A DNA stretch of 54,031 bases from Methylocystaceae bacterium (GTDB lineage: Bacteria; Pseudomonadota; Alphaproteobacteria; Rhizobiales; Beijerinckiaceae): assembly GCA_900299115.1 (NCBI GenBank), contig OMIO01000106.1, positions 1 through 54,031 of the forward strand. Reading direction: 5' to 3'. Made by a program: the position numbers and the translations under genes. The notes under the pieces are model-generated. The model was not told where the DNA came from, did not search any database, and saw nothing but the letters and a program-made list of their open reading frames with translations. Shown here piece after piece: positions 8,080 to 17,650 of this stretch. Each line of letters begins with the position of its first letter. Position 1 is the first letter of the stretch.

Positions 8080-9087
8080 ATGACCGTGAGAGTGGCGATC
8101 AACGGCTTCGGACGCATCGGACGCAACATCCTGCGCTATATCGTTGAGTCTGGCCGCGCGGATCTTCAAGTCGTGGCGATCAATGATCTGGGCTCGGTTG
8201 AAACGAATGCGCATTTATTGCGTTTTGACTCTGTGCACGGCCGCTTCCCCCATGAGGTCAAAGTCTCTGGAGAGACGATCGATGTCGGCCAGGGCCCCAT
8301 AAAAGTTACTGCAATAAAAAATCCAGCTGAGCTTCCCTACAGCGCGATCGGCGTTGACATCGCGCTCGAATGCACCGGCCTCTTCACTGCGCGCGACAAA
8401 GCAAAATCTCTCCTTGATGCCGGAGCTAAGCGGGTGTTGGTTTCAGCGCCAGGAGAAGGCGCAGACATTACGATTGTTTATGGCGTCAATCATCATAAAC
8501 TCGCTAAAGAGCACCTCGTTGTCTCTAACGCATCTTGCACGACGAATTGCCTTGCGCCCGTAGCAAAGGTTCTCAATGAAGCCATTGGCATTGAGAAAGG
8601 CATTATGACAACGATCCATTCCTACACTGGCGACCAACCTACGCTTGATACCTATCATAAAGATCTCTACCGCGCCCGGGCGGCAGCCTTGTCAATGATT
8701 CCAACATCAACTGGCGCAGCCAAGGCGGTCGGACTGGTTTTGCCTGAACTTAACGGCAAGCTTGACGGCTACGCGATCCGCGTGCCGACGCCTAATGTTT
8801 CCGCTGTTGACCTTAAGTTTGTTTCCAAACGTCCAACGTCAAAAGAGGAAATACACGCAGCGATTAAAGCGGCAGCTGACGGCCCAATGAAGGGAGTCTT
8901 AGGCTACACCTCTGAAAAGCTTGTCTCGATTGACTTCAATCACAGCCCGCTATCTTCATGTTTCCATCTTGATCAAACAAAGGTAATGGATGGCAATCTT
9001 GTCTCCATTCTCAGTTGGTATGATAATGAATGGGGTTTCTCAGGACGAATGACAGATACAGCCGCGCTCATGGGCAAGTTGATCTAG
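8080..9087 (+). CDS. gap: Glyceraldehyde-3-phosphate dehydrogenase, type I
   Basis: The 335-residue GAPDH interconverts glyceraldehyde-3-phosphate and 1,3-bisphosphoglycerate in glycolysis, gluconeogenesis or the Calvin cycle. The NAD-binding [10 protein letters not shown] (residues 7-16) is followed by Asp36 at the ribose-binding position, suggesting NAD preference. The catalytic Cys153 is in ASCTTN (151-156) and the C-terminal SWYDNEWG is intact. Start ATG with AAGGAG about eight bases upstream. Followed 55 bases later by pgk, the next enzyme of the pathway. Transketolase, often just upstream in relatives, is not here. Confidence 0.97.
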   Translation: MTVRVAINGFGRIGRNILRYIVESGRADLQVVAINDLGSVETNAHLLRFDSVHGRFPHEVKVSGETIDVGQGPIKVTAIKNPAELPYSAIGVDIALECTGLFTARDKAKSLLDAGAKRVLVSAPGEGADITIVYGVNHHKLAKEHLVVSNASCTTNCLAPVAKVLNEAIGIEKGIMTTIHSYTGDQPTLDTYHKDLYRARAAALSMIPTSTGAAKAVGLVLPELNGKLDGYAIRVPTPNVSAVDLKFVSKRPTSKEEIHAAIKAAADGPMKGVLGYTSEKLVSIDFNHSPLSSCFHLDQTKVMDGNLVSILSWYDNEWGFSGRMTDTAALMGKLI

Positions 9088-9142
9088 AAATCACTAAAAA
9101 TTGAATTTGGACGAATAGGCTGATTATTTTAGGAGCGCGCTC

Positions 9143-10336
9143 ATGGCCTATCTGCATACGCTTGATGAAGTGGATGTAAAAGGCAAACGCGTCCTTTTGC
9201 GCGTTGACTTAAATCTGCCTATGGAAAATGGCCGCGTCAGTGATGCAACGCGCATTGAACGCGCTCTCCCAACCATCACAGAACTCAGCAAAAAGGGTGG
9301 CATAGTTATCTTGCTCGCTCACTTTGGCCGCCCAAAAGGAAGCCGAGTTGAAGCAGATTCATTACGCCAAGTTTTACCTGCTTTAGAACACTATCTTAAG
9401 CAGCCAGTCGCGTTCGCTGACGACTGCGTCGGTCGGTCCGCTTCTCAGATCATCGACGCGCTTAAGGACGGCCAGATCGCGTTATTAGAAAACACGCGTT
9501 TTCACAAAGAAGAGGAACAAAACGACGCATCTTTTGCCGCTGAGCTGGCAAAAAATGGCGATATTTTCGTTAATGACGCCTTTTCCGCAGCGCATCGCGC
9601 ACATGCCTCCACAGAGGGACTTGCGCACATTCTTCCTGCTTATGCCGGAAGATCTATGCAAACAGAGCTCGAGGCTCTTGACCAAGCGCTCCTAAACCCA
9701 CAGCGGCCTTTAATTGCAATTGTTGGCGGCGCTAAAGTCTCAACCAAATTAGATCTGCTCGGCAATCTTGTCAGCAAGACACAATATCTTGTCATTGCCG
9801 GCGGCATGGCGAACACTTTCCTTGCAGCGCAAGGTTTCAATGTCGGGAAGTCGCTTTGCGAGTATGAGCTTGCCCCAACTGCGCGGGACGTGCTTGCAAA
9901 AGCAAAAACGGCTCATTGCCAAATCATATTGCCGATTGATGTCGTTGTGGCGAAAAAATTTGAAGCGCATGCGCCCAGTAGCGTTTGTAGCTTAGATAAA
10001 ATTGGCGCCGACGATATGGTTCTTGATATTGGCCCAAAATCAATCGCTCAGGTCGATGCAATCCTGCGCAACTGTAAGACGCTTGTTTGGAACGGACCCT
10101 TCGGGGCTTTTGAATTACCCCCCTTTGACCAAGGCACAAAGCGCATCGCGCAAAGCGCCGCACAACTCACAATTGAGGGAAAAATACGCTCAATTGCCGG
10201 GGGTGGCGATACAGTAGCGGCGTTAAGTCAAGCAGGGGCGGCCGAGAAATTTTCATACGTCTCGACTGCCGGCGGCGCTTTCCTGGAATGGCTGGAAGGC
10301 AGAACCTTACCCGGCGTCGCGGCGCTCGAGAAATAA
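9143..10336 (+). CDS. pgk: Phosphoglycerate kinase
   Basis: The 397-residue PGK transfers phosphate between 1,3-bisphosphoglycerate and ADP. The N-terminal signature [11 protein letters not shown] (near 17-27), the substrate-binding HFGRPKG, the hinge-region [15 protein letters not shown] and the nucleotide-binding GGGDTVAAL (near 353-361) are all present, and length is normal. The start ATG follows a TTTTAGGAGC ribosome-binding site. Co-directional with gap 55 bases upstream, so probably one operon. Confidence 0.97.
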   Translation: MAYLHTLDEVDVKGKRVLLRVDLNLPMENGRVSDATRIERALPTITELSKKGGIVILLAHFGRPKGSRVEADSLRQVLPALEHYLKQPVAFADDCVGRSASQIIDALKDGQIALLENTRFHKEEEQNDASFAAELAKNGDIFVNDAFSAAHRAHASTEGLAHILPAYAGRSMQTELEALDQALLNPQRPLIAIVGGAKVSTKLDLLGNLVSKTQYLVIAGGMANTFLAAQGFNVGKSLCEYELAPTARDVLAKAKTAHCQIILPIDVVVAKKFEAHAPSSVCSLDKIGADDMVLDIGPKSIAQVDAILRNCKTLVWNGPFGAFELPPFDQGTKRIAQSAAQLTIEGKIRSIAGGGDTVAALSQAGAAEKFSYVSTAGGAFLEWLEGRTLPGVAALEK

Positions 10337-10408
10337 ACACGCTTTCTGCACGCCGTTGACGACGCCGGCGCGGCTGGGTTACGAGACGGGCGTTTTGTTT
10401 TTGCGTTG

Positions 10409-10756
10409 ATGGGCGTTAGTGGAATGCCGCGAGAGAGTATCGCTAAATTTGCGATTGGACAGGTCGTCAAACACCGTCGCTATCCTTTTCGCGGCGTAAT
10501 TTACGACGTCGATCCCGAGTTCGCAAATACAGAAGAATGGTGGCTTTCCATTCCTGAGGAGTTGAGGCCGCGCAAGGATCAGCCATTTTATCATCTCTTC
10601 GCGGAAAATGCTGAAACAGAATATGTCGCTTATGTTTCAGAACAAAATCTTGTGCCAGACACTTCTGGAGATCCTATCCGCCATCCTCAAGTGGAAGAGA
10701 CATTTGAACGAGATACAGATGGCGTTTATCGGGTGCGCGCGCCTATTCGACACTAA
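10409..10756 (+). CDS. hspQ: Heat shock protein HspQ
   Basis: HspQ/YccV family (hemimethylated-DNA-binding fold), an adaptor that influences proteolysis and DnaA in enterobacteria. The core FAIGQVVKHRRYPFRGVIYDVDPEF, with WW and PFYHLFAE further on, is highly typical. Start uncertain: TTG 10406, ATG 10409 and ATG 10424 are all in frame with no strong ribosome-binding site; the conserved part begins soon after 10424. It follows pgk by about 70 bases and ends at a bidirectional terminator. Confidence 0.9.
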   Translation: MGVSGMPRESIAKFAIGQVVKHRRYPFRGVIYDVDPEFANTEEWWLSIPEELRPRKDQPFYHLFAENAETEYVAYVSEQNLVPDTSGDPIRHPQVEETFERDTDGVYRVRAPIRH

Positions 10757-10780
10757 TTTAAAAATCAAATCTAATAAGGA

Positions 10781-10820
10781 AAAAAACGCCCGCACAAATC
10801 GCGCGGGCGTTTAATTTTTA
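10781..10820. terminator. Bidirectional intrinsic terminator
   Basis: The stem AAACGCCCGC / GCGGGCGTTT (about 10784-10793 with 10803-10812) has a 9-base loop. On the plus strand it is followed by TTAATTTTT and serves hspQ; on the minus strand it is followed by a run of T and serves the IalB-like gene. It lies exactly between the two convergent genes. Confidence 0.88.
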
Positions 10821-10848
10821 GCCTTATCCAACAGGCATTGACGAACTG

Positions 10849-11583
10849 TTATTTCGCCGCTGGAGCTGGGCCCTTGCCCTCAAGACGCTTGCGCTCTTCT
10901 TCGGCCTTTTTCTGCAACTCAGCCTGAAGCTTCTTCTGCTGGTCTTCGAGCACTTTTGGATCGATCGGCGCGCCATCAAAAGCCTTGCCGAAATTATCAA
11001 GCGGCAAGAAGAATGTTACTTCTGCATTCGCTTGGTTTTTGACAATGACTGTCATTTTTTCTGCTTTTTTCATGCCGTCAATGACAGCCTTTTTCACCTT
11101 AGCTTCAGCGAAACAGCCATTTCGAAAACAAATTTCAAATGAGCCCGTTTCCATTGCGCCCTTGTCAATTGCAAAGCGGAAACCTGGCTTGAGCATTAGG
11201 CCCGGCGGCAGCAATAGTCTGATGAGCTTTTGATCATCGCCTTTTGGGTCATAAACAGCCAAAGCTAACAAAGGCTGCGGAGGATCCTCCGGCTTTGCGC
11301 CTGGGACGCCAAAGTCACGGGTTGTGTAACAAATCTCTTTCTTTGTCGCCGGATCGGCGCCGCAGATTTTAGTCCAATCTGGCTGAACCGCGGTCAGGGT
11401 CGCAGCGACAGGACCACCTGGAGCGGCGCCTTGAGGCGGCGCTACGCCAGCAGGCGCGGCGGCAGGCGCTTGCGCCCCTGCAGCGGGAGCGGCGGCAGGA
11501 GCCTGGGCTTGCGCCTGCGCGCCAGCCAGCAGGAAGGCTCCAGCTAAGGCGATCGCGCTAAGGCGCGAAACTTGGATCGACAT
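10849..11583 (-). CDS. Invasion-associated locus B (IalB) family protein
   Basis: Exported IalB-family protein of 244 residues; function unknown in free-living bacteria, named for a Bartonella invasion locus. The signal peptide (MSIQVSRLSAIALAG...LAGAQAQA) is followed by an Ala/Pro/Gly-rich linker of about 45 residues. The IalB domain follows, with CGADPATKKEICYTTRD, LLLPPGLMLKPGFRFAID and the paired FEICFRNGCFAE cysteines, and the protein ends in a Lys/Glu helical tail. I chose the ATG at 11583, preceded by AAAGGA, because the signal peptide begins there; the same frame stays open 180 bases upstream but that stretch is a structured leader. Confidence 0.88.
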   Translation of the reverse strand: MSIQVSRLSAIALAGAFLLAGAQAQAQAPAAAPAAGAQAPAAAPAGVAPPQGAAPGGPVAATLTAVQPDWTKICGADPATKKEICYTTRDFGVPGAKPEDPPQPLLALAVYDPKGDDQKLIRLLLPPGLMLKPGFRFAIDKGAMETGSFEICFRNGCFAEAKVKKAVIDGMKKAEKMTVIVKNQANAEVTFFLPLDNFGKAFDGAPIDPKVLEDQQKKLQAELQKKAEEERKRLEGKGPAPAAK

Positions 11584-11780
11584 CGGAAATCCTTTCGATT
11601 TTCGGCTCGGCGACGCCAGGGAGGCGCCACAAACAGGCGGTATTGCCTCCTTCTCACAGCGCATGTCCGACGAGCGGACACGACTTTCCTGCAAGGGCGA
11701 CACGTAGCCCGAAACCGCGATTGCTTTCGACAGGCCAAGCTGTCGAAACGACAAGCTGCTCATACATGGTCGCGCGGGTA
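11584..11780 (-). promoter_or_regulatory. Structured leader of the IalB-like gene
   Basis: This stretch ahead of the gene contains several perfect stems. TTTCGACAG (11725-11733) pairs with CTGTCGAAA (11740-11748). TGTCG (11741-11745) can instead pair with CGACA (11749-11753), so the two stems share bases and exclude each other. A third, TGTCCG/CGGACA, lies nearer the start. The whole 11584-11905 divergent gap holds no other gene that I can support. Confidence 0.4.
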
Positions 11781-11905
11781 AATTCCAGACTATCCGGAGC
11801 GTTCAGAGGCTGCTTGTGATCCTTTTCACTGAAAAAACTGAAATTACGAGAGGATTGGGCCCCTCAACGCCTTAAAGAGGTCTCAGCTTTGACTATTGTT
11901 ACCGC

Positions 11906-13816
11906 ATGACACGCGTTGCGATTCGCTGGCTAACCGCCAGTTTTAGGCACACTTCACGTTTTGGGCTCAGTCTCGTGCTGTTCGCCAGCATTTTCAGCTC
12001 GCGACTGCTGGCCGCCGAACCCTCCGCGCCCCTTGCGCCACCCCAGGAGCGTAAGCTGAGCCCTGCCCATGGGCTCGCGATGCACGGCGATCCCGCCTTG
12101 GCTGCGGACTTTCATCACTTTCCATATGCCGATCCCAATGCTCGAAAAGGCGGACAACTCAGAATTGGCCTTTCTGGAACCTTTGACAGTCTGAATCCGT
12201 TTAATCTGAAATCTGGTTCTGCCGCTCAAGGTTTAGTGGGTAATGTTTTTCAAAGCTTAATGGCGCGCTCGCTTGACGAGCCCTTCACGCTTTATCCGCT
12301 GATCGCCGCCTCGATTGAGTTAGACCCTGCGCGCAGCTTTATCGTTTTTCACTTGAATCCTCGCGCGCATTTTTCAGATGGCGCGCCCATAACAGCAGCG
12401 GACGTTCTTTTCAGCTTTAATTTGCTCAAAACGAAAGGGCGCCCCCAGCAACGAGGCGCATTCTCGCTGGTTAAAAACGTAGACGCGCCGGATCCTTTGA
12501 CGGTCCGCTTTGATCTAACAGGCGTCAGCGACCGAGAGTTACCTTTGATTTTGGCGATTATGCCCATCCTACCAAAACACGCGACGGATCTAGAGCGCTT
12601 TCCTGACGCGAGTTTAGCAAAACCATTAGGATCTGGCCCCTATATTGTTGCTGACGTTAAAGCTGGCGCCCGACTTCTCTTGCAAAGAGATCCAAATTAT
12701 TGGGGCGCAGATACGCCAAGCCAACGCGGCTTTTATAATTTTGATGCAATAGATATTCAGTATTTTCGCGATGGCAATTCACTTTTTGAAGCCTTTAAAG
12801 CGGGACTGCTTGACTATCGAGATGAAACAAGCACGACACGCTGGTCCACGGGCTATGAATTTCCTGCAGCTAAAGACGGGCGCGTCATTAAAGAAGCATT
12901 GAAAAATGACATGCCTAAAGGCTTGGAAGGGTTCGTATTCAATACCCGCCAATCACTATTCAAAGATATAAAATTGCGCGAAGCGATTGGCTTAATGTTC
13001 GATTTTGAGTGGGTCAATGCAAATCTATATTCAGGTCTCTACACGCGTACAAAAAGTTTTTTTGACGAGTCAGAACTCTCCTCTTCGGGCAGAGCCGCCA
13101 GCCAAGAAGAACTGAGGCTGCTTGCGCCATATTTGAGTGACGTCAGAAAGGATATTTTAGACGGTCAATGGAAACCCCCTATTCATGATGGATCGGGGCG
13201 AGATCGAGAAATCGCCAAGAAATCGCTCGATCTTCTTGCTCAGGCTGGCTATCGCATTAAAGGCGATGTCTTAACCAAAGACGGCGCGCCAGTACGTTTT
13301 GAAATTATGGTAAAGGATCGCAATCAAGAACGTTTAGCGCTGAACTTCTCATCCTCTTTGCAAAGGATTGGCGTTGAGGCGCAGGTGCGCTTAGTAGATG
13401 AGGTCCAATATCAACGTCGACGTCAGAAATTTGATTTTGATATGATGATTGGCCAATGGATTGCGTCAGCCTCTCCGGGAAATGAACAAAGAAATCGATG
13501 GGGTTCGGTCAGCGCGACACAGGAAGCTTCTTTTAATCTTGCAGGCGCAAGCTCGCCAGCTATTGACGCCATGATATCGGCCTTGCTCGCTGCACAAACG
13601 CATGATGAATTTATCACAGCTGTCAGGGCTTATGATCGCGTCTTGCTCTCGGGATTTTATGTTGTGCCCCTGTTTCATGCCTCTGAGCAATGGAATGCCC
13701 ACGCAGCGGCCATCATTCATCCAGCGCAAACCCCGCGCTACGCCACTCCCATGTTTGGACCAACTTTGGAAAGCTGGCAGATGACTCAATCTTCTAGCGC
13801 TACGCCACGAGAATAA
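11906..13816 (+). CDS. ABC transporter substrate-binding protein, family 5 (YejA-like)
   Basis: Periplasmic peptide/microcin-C-type binding protein of 636 residues. An N-terminal signal peptide (hydrophobic FGLSLVLFASIFSSRLLA) is followed by HGLAMHGDPALAADFHHFPYADPNARKGG, the hallmark of the YejA subfamily, and the SBP_bac_5 core (FHLNPRAHFSDGAPITAADV, then GSGPYIV and DPNYWG). It would deliver oligopeptides to an inner-membrane ABC permease. No permease or ATPase gene lies beside it; mutL follows 21 bases downstream. The start has no obvious ribosome-binding site; it was chosen as the first ATG that keeps the signal peptide intact. Confidence 0.88.
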   Translation: MTRVAIRWLTASFRHTSRFGLSLVLFASIFSSRLLAAEPSAPLAPPQERKLSPAHGLAMHGDPALAADFHHFPYADPNARKGGQLRIGLSGTFDSLNPFNLKSGSAAQGLVGNVFQSLMARSLDEPFTLYPLIAASIELDPARSFIVFHLNPRAHFSDGAPITAADVLFSFNLLKTKGRPQQRGAFSLVKNVDAPDPLTVRFDLTGVSDRELPLILAIMPILPKHATDLERFPDASLAKPLGSGPYIVADVKAGARLLLQRDPNYWGADTPSQRGFYNFDAIDIQYFRDGNSLFEAFKAGLLDYRDETSTTRWSTGYEFPAAKDGRVIKEALKNDMPKGLEGFVFNTRQSLFKDIKLREAIGLMFDFEWVNANLYSGLYTRTKSFFDESELSSSGRAASQEELRLLAPYLSDVRKDILDGQWKPPIHDGSGRDREIAKKSLDLLAQAGYRIKGDVLTKDGAPVRFEIMVKDRNQERLALNFSSSLQRIGVEAQVRLVDEVQYQRRRQKFDFDMMIGQWIASASPGNEQRNRWGSVSATQEASFNLAGASSPAIDAMISALLAAQTHDEFITAVRAYDRVLLSGFYVVPLFHASEQWNAHAAAIIHPAQTPRYATPMFGPTLESWQMTQSSSATPRE

Positions 13817-13837
13817 TTTTCGGAGAAAAATGATAAA

Positions 13838-15640
13838 ATGGTCGTGAGGCGGCTTGACCCAATTCTTATTGATCAAATCGCCGCCGGCGAGGTCATAGAG
13901 CGTCCCGCATCAGCAGTAAAAGAACTTGTCGAGAATGCGCTCGACGCCAAAGCTAAACAAATCGATATCGCCATCGAAGGAGGCGGACGCAAACTTATTC
14001 GCATCATCGATGATGGCTGCGGAATGAATAAAGAAGACCTTGCTCTGGCCATCGAACGCCACGCAACGTCGAAGATTCCTGATGGCGATTTGACCAATAT
14101 CCTCACACTCGGCTTCCGTGGAGAAGCGCTTCCCTCTATTGCAGCCGTAACAGATTTAACGATTGATACACGCAGCCACAATCAACCTCATAGTTACAAG
14201 CTCCGCGTAGAAGCCGGCCAAAAAAGAGAATTTTTGGCCAGTAACTGGCCCCGGGGCACACGCATTGAAGCACGCGCGCTCTTTGCTGCAACACCCGCGC
14301 GACTTAAATTCTTAAAAACTGAACGAACAGAAACCGCAGCTGTCGCTGATGTCATCAAACGATTAGCAATGGCTCATTCTCAGGTAGGCTTTAGTTTTGC
14401 AGCTGACGCTGGAGCATCTTTTGATTATGCGCCCTGCGAGGCGGGGCCTGAAGGGAAGCGGCGACGCATCGCACAAGTACTCGGAGATGAGTTCCGAGCC
14501 AATTCTATAGAGATCGACGCTGCACGCGAGGATATCACGCTAACAGGCTTTGCAAGTCTGCCAACCCATAATCGCGGCAATGCGCAAATGCAATTTGTGT
14601 ATGTGAACGGCAGACCAATACGAGACAAATTATTTACTGGCGCAATTCGTGCAGCTTATATGGATTTTCTAGCTCACGACCGTCATCCATCGCTCGTTCT
14701 CTATCTTCATTGCGATCCGAAAATCGTTGATATCAATGTTCATCCCGCTAAAGCAGAGGTCCGATTTGCTGACCCTGGACTAATCCGCGGTCTCGTTGTT
14801 GGAGCGATAAAGCAGGCGCTGGCGCGTGAAAGCCATCGTAGCACGAGCGCAAACGCCCGCTCCGCCATTAATTTGATTGCAGAAAAATACGCTCATCGAA
14901 ACACCCCGCCAGTAAATTGGGATATTCACGCTTCTCCCTCAGCGCCCAAAGATTTTAGATTAAATCACCAAGAAGCATTTCAAAATATCCCGCCTTCTGC
15001 TGACGCTCGACCGCATGAAGCAATAAGACAAGATATCGAGAACATATCAGAAATTGATTATGCGCCGCTCGGCGCAGCACGTGCGCAGATACATGAAACC
15101 TATATTATTTCTCAAACACATGACGGGCTTGTTATCGTCGATCAGCACGCAGCTCATGAGCGTCTTTTATATGAAAATCTCAAGCGTCAGCGCGAACAAA
15201 ATGGCGTGGCAAAACAAATGCTGCTCATTCCAATTGTCGTTGAACTTGATAGCGGTCGACTGCAGGCTATTTCAGCTGTGATTACGGAACTGGCAAGCTT
15301 AGGCCTGGTTTTAGAGCCGTTTGGACCAGGGGCTATTCTTGTTCGCGAAAGCCCCGCTATCCTCGGAGACATTGATCATAAGAAACTCATCGCTAATATA
15401 GCCGATCTTCTTGCGGAAGAGGGCGATACGCGTGGACTTTCGCGCCAATTAGATCGGGTCTTATCTACCTGCGCATGCCATTACTCTATTCGTGCCGGCC
15501 GTCGACTCAGCGCCCCAGAAATGAATGCTTTGTTAAGAGAAATGGAAACGACGCCAGGCGCTGGCCAATGCAACCATGGACGACCAACATATATAGAATT
15601 AAAACTCAGCGATATTGAAAAATTATTTGGCCGCAAATAA
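13838..15640 (+). CDS. mutL: DNA mismatch repair protein MutL
   Basis: MutL couples MutS mismatch recognition to strand excision. The 600-residue product has the GHKL ATPase motifs: AAGEVIERPASAVKELVENALDA at the N-terminus, DDGCGM, and GFRGEAL. The C-terminal dimerisation domain carries DQHAAHERLLYE (near residue 430), matching the DQHA(x)2E(x)4E endonuclease motif. ACHYSIRAGR and CNHGRPT complete the metal site, so this should be a nicking-type MutL, as expected without MutH. The ATG at 13838 is used; GGAG lies 13 bases upstream. Confidence 0.96.
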   Translation: MVVRRLDPILIDQIAAGEVIERPASAVKELVENALDAKAKQIDIAIEGGGRKLIRIIDDGCGMNKEDLALAIERHATSKIPDGDLTNILTLGFRGEALPSIAAVTDLTIDTRSHNQPHSYKLRVEAGQKREFLASNWPRGTRIEARALFAATPARLKFLKTERTETAAVADVIKRLAMAHSQVGFSFAADAGASFDYAPCEAGPEGKRRRIAQVLGDEFRANSIEIDAAREDITLTGFASLPTHNRGNAQMQFVYVNGRPIRDKLFTGAIRAAYMDFLAHDRHPSLVLYLHCDPKIVDINVHPAKAEVRFADPGLIRGLVVGAIKQALARESHRSTSANARSAINLIAEKYAHRNTPPVNWDIHASPSAPKDFRLNHQEAFQNIPPSADARPHEAIRQDIENISEIDYAPLGAARAQIHETYIISQTHDGLVIVDQHAAHERLLYENLKRQREQNGVAKQMLLIPIVVELDSGRLQAISAVITELASLGLVLEPFGPGAILVRESPAILGDIDHKKLIANIADLLAEEGDTRGLSRQLDRVLSTCACHYSIRAGRRLSAPEMNALLREMETTPGAGQCNHGRPTYIELKLSDIEKLFGRK

Positions 15641-15697
15641 TTTACTACGCTGTTTATTCAAAAAATATAACATATCATTATAAATCGGAGATATCTC

Positions 15698-16234
15698 ATG
15701 CCTAATCAGTGGTCTCGTCGCAGGCTTGTCTTTGGAACTGCGCTGACTTTGAGTATGCCCTATCCGGCATATAGTGAAACAAAAGTTGAAATTGAGGATT
15801 TTGATGATACAGGCGTCAGCAAAGGCGTTGCTTTAACAAATAAGCTTATTAAAACAGACGCTCAATGGCGCAAAGAACTCTCAAACCAAGCCTATGAGAT
15901 TATGCGTAAAGAAGGCACGGAGCGGCCTTTTACAGGCGCATATTGGGACAATCACGCAGCAGGACTCTATCTTTGTATTGGTTGCCGAACAAAGCTCTTT
16001 AACGCTAATACAAAATTCGACTCAGGTACGGGTTGGCCGAGCTATTGGGCGCCAATCTCACAAAAAAATATTATTGAAATATCCGACACTTCATTTGGCA
16101 TGCGGCGCATTGCCGTATCTTGCAAACGCTGCGATGCGCATCTTGGGCATGTTTTTACCGACGGACCAAAACCGACTGGCTTGCGATATTGCATAAATTC
16201 AGCGGCTCTAGACTTCTCGCCTCTTAAAAAATAA
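15698..16234 (+). CDS. msrB: Peptide-methionine (R)-S-oxide reductase MsrB, exported (Tat-type leader)
   Basis: MsrB reduces methionine-R-sulfoxide in proteins. The 178-residue product has the two zinc CxxC pairs (Cys93/96 and Cys142/145), GTGWPSYW (110-117), HLGHVF (148-153) and the catalytic Cys165 in RYCINSAAL. Unlike cytosolic MsrB it begins with [14 protein letters not shown], a twin-arginine-like leader ending near AYSETK, so it is probably folded in the cytoplasm and exported to repair oxidised periplasmic proteins. Start ATG has CGGAGA upstream. It stands alone downstream of mutL. Confidence 0.94.
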   Translation: MPNQWSRRRLVFGTALTLSMPYPAYSETKVEIEDFDDTGVSKGVALTNKLIKTDAQWRKELSNQAYEIMRKEGTERPFTGAYWDNHAAGLYLCIGCRTKLFNANTKFDSGTGWPSYWAPISQKNIIEISDTSFGMRRIAVSCKRCDAHLGHVFTDGPKPTGLRYCINSAALDFSPLKK

Positions 16235-16285
16235 GTTTATTGAGTATCAGGCCGCGCTTTTTATCTCTAACAAAACAAAAATGAA

Positions 16286-17623
16286 TTAATAGCGGGGGAT
16301 GTCGACTAAGGCTTTATAATTAAGCAAATTCTCTAGCGCCTCAGCACGATCCGGCGGGAGCCAAAGGCCTTGCTCATAACCATTAAGGTAATTGATAATT
16401 TCGTTTGCTGATTTTTTATCATCGCTTTGTTCAAAAAAATTCAATGCACGCTTAAGTAGGACCCTGTCATTCAATTTATGCGCGACCCTGGTAAGAGATG
16501 AAAGCCCCTCTATCTCATCAGGCAATGATATCCTCGCCTGACGCAAGACTAATAGATCTTCATCTCGTTTTAGAGCAAGCAAAGCGCGCGCTTGTTGTCT
16601 TAAGGTCATCGTCTTTGACGCCATGCCGTGGGCATCGCAAGCGGCTAAATATCTCTGAAGGAGCGCGCCGTTCTGGCGTAATTCTGACATAGGCTTTGGC
16701 GACTCTGCCTCACCAAATACCCCGCTTGTTGCTATCGCTGCAATCAAGCTGGGATCAGAAACATAGGCTGAGTACCCGCCTAATGCATAAAGTCTTTGAC
16801 GTTTCATTGGCGCAATACGCCTAAGTAACCGCGCATAACTCAATTGCGCCAGCGGATCTAATCCTTCCCAAGCGCCCACCTGATCGAATGGAGGCAGCGT
16901 TGAAATTTCTGCCAGAGATTTGTTGAGCAAAGCGGTCAAGCGTTCTCGACATTTGCGGAGCTGTGCGTGAAGGGGGGTTGTTTGAGATAATTGCGCCGCC
17001 TGATTGATAATTTCACTAATCAGCGGATCGTCCTCTTTGACGCGCAATGGCTGGAGACCATCTGAACCAAAACGCAATAAACGAAGCTTTTCTTGTCCGC
17101 CAGGATCAATTGGCGCGACAAGCAGATCACCCAACATTGCGCTTGGGCACACAAGGCCTACGTCATCGCCTAACGCTGCTGCAAAAAAATCTATTTCTAT
17201 AATCTCGCCATTTTTACGATTGCCTTCGCTTACCGCCACTCTTCTCACAGCAACGCCATGCCCAGCATATTTTTCTGGATCTAAAATCAAGCGTAAGAGA
17301 TTAACGATACTGACTGATCCATCCATGGCGACAGCGTCAGGACATTCATCCTTTCTCCCTGTTGCCGCTCTAAGATCTGTTAAATTAAGAGGATCAATTA
17401 GCGGCGCGCCGTTAAGCTTTTGCAACTGGTTCCAAATATCTAACCGTTGTCGTTGTCGCATCGCGATAAAAGCATATACTCGACGCAAGAGCTGCGTATT
17501 GTCCTGTAATGTCTGAGTTAGACGGATCTGTAAAATTGCCCGAGGAGCGCCATTCTCATTGAGCCAATGCTGCATGATCGAAAAGGGCGCCTGACGCATA
17601 TCGGCTTTGACACGCAAGTCCAA
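16286..17623 (-). CDS. Hypothetical protein, C-terminal part of a frame interrupted by TAG
   Basis: I do not recognise this 445-residue protein. It is mostly helical and leucine-rich, with no signal peptide or membrane segment. The first standard start is a TTG at 17623; neither it nor the next in-frame ATG (17599) has a ribosome-binding site. The frame continues upstream, in phase, into the 175-residue frame at 17651-18178, separated only by one TAG codon (17653-17651) and nine sense codons. The two therefore look like one gene of about 630 codons broken by a nonsense codon, or read through. They could still be two adjacent genes that happen to share phase. Confidence 0.6.
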   Translation of the reverse strand: MDLRVKADMRQAPFSIMQHWLNENGAPRAILQIRLTQTLQDNTQLLRRVYAFIAMRQRQRLDIWNQLQKLNGAPLIDPLNLTDLRAATGRKDECPDAVAMDGSVSIVNLLRLILDPEKYAGHGVAVRRVAVSEGNRKNGEIIEIDFFAAALGDDVGLVCPSAMLGDLLVAPIDPGGQEKLRLLRFGSDGLQPLRVKEDDPLISEIINQAAQLSQTTPLHAQLRKCRERLTALLNKSLAEISTLPPFDQVGAWEGLDPLAQLSYARLLRRIAPMKRQRLYALGGYSAYVSDPSLIAAIATSGVFGEAESPKPMSELRQNGALLQRYLAACDAHGMASKTMTLRQQARALLALKRDEDLLVLRQARISLPDEIEGLSSLTRVAHKLNDRVLLKRALNFFEQSDDKKSANEIINYLNGYEQGLWLPPDRAEALENLLNYKALVDIPRY

Positions 17624-17650
17624 CGGCTGAGGGTGAATTGTAATACGCGC

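Noticed and set aside
11583-11763. 60-codon upstream extension of the IalB-like protein
   Set aside because: The signal peptide and a good ribosome-binding site fix the start at 11583; the upstream stretch is a structured leader that merely lacks stops.
17004-17516. 170-codon plus-strand frame
   Set aside because: It is antisense to the TAG-interrupted gene. The Ser/Pro/Arg-rich composition and lack of a ribosome-binding site suggest a shadow, although the sense gene is itself unrecognised.
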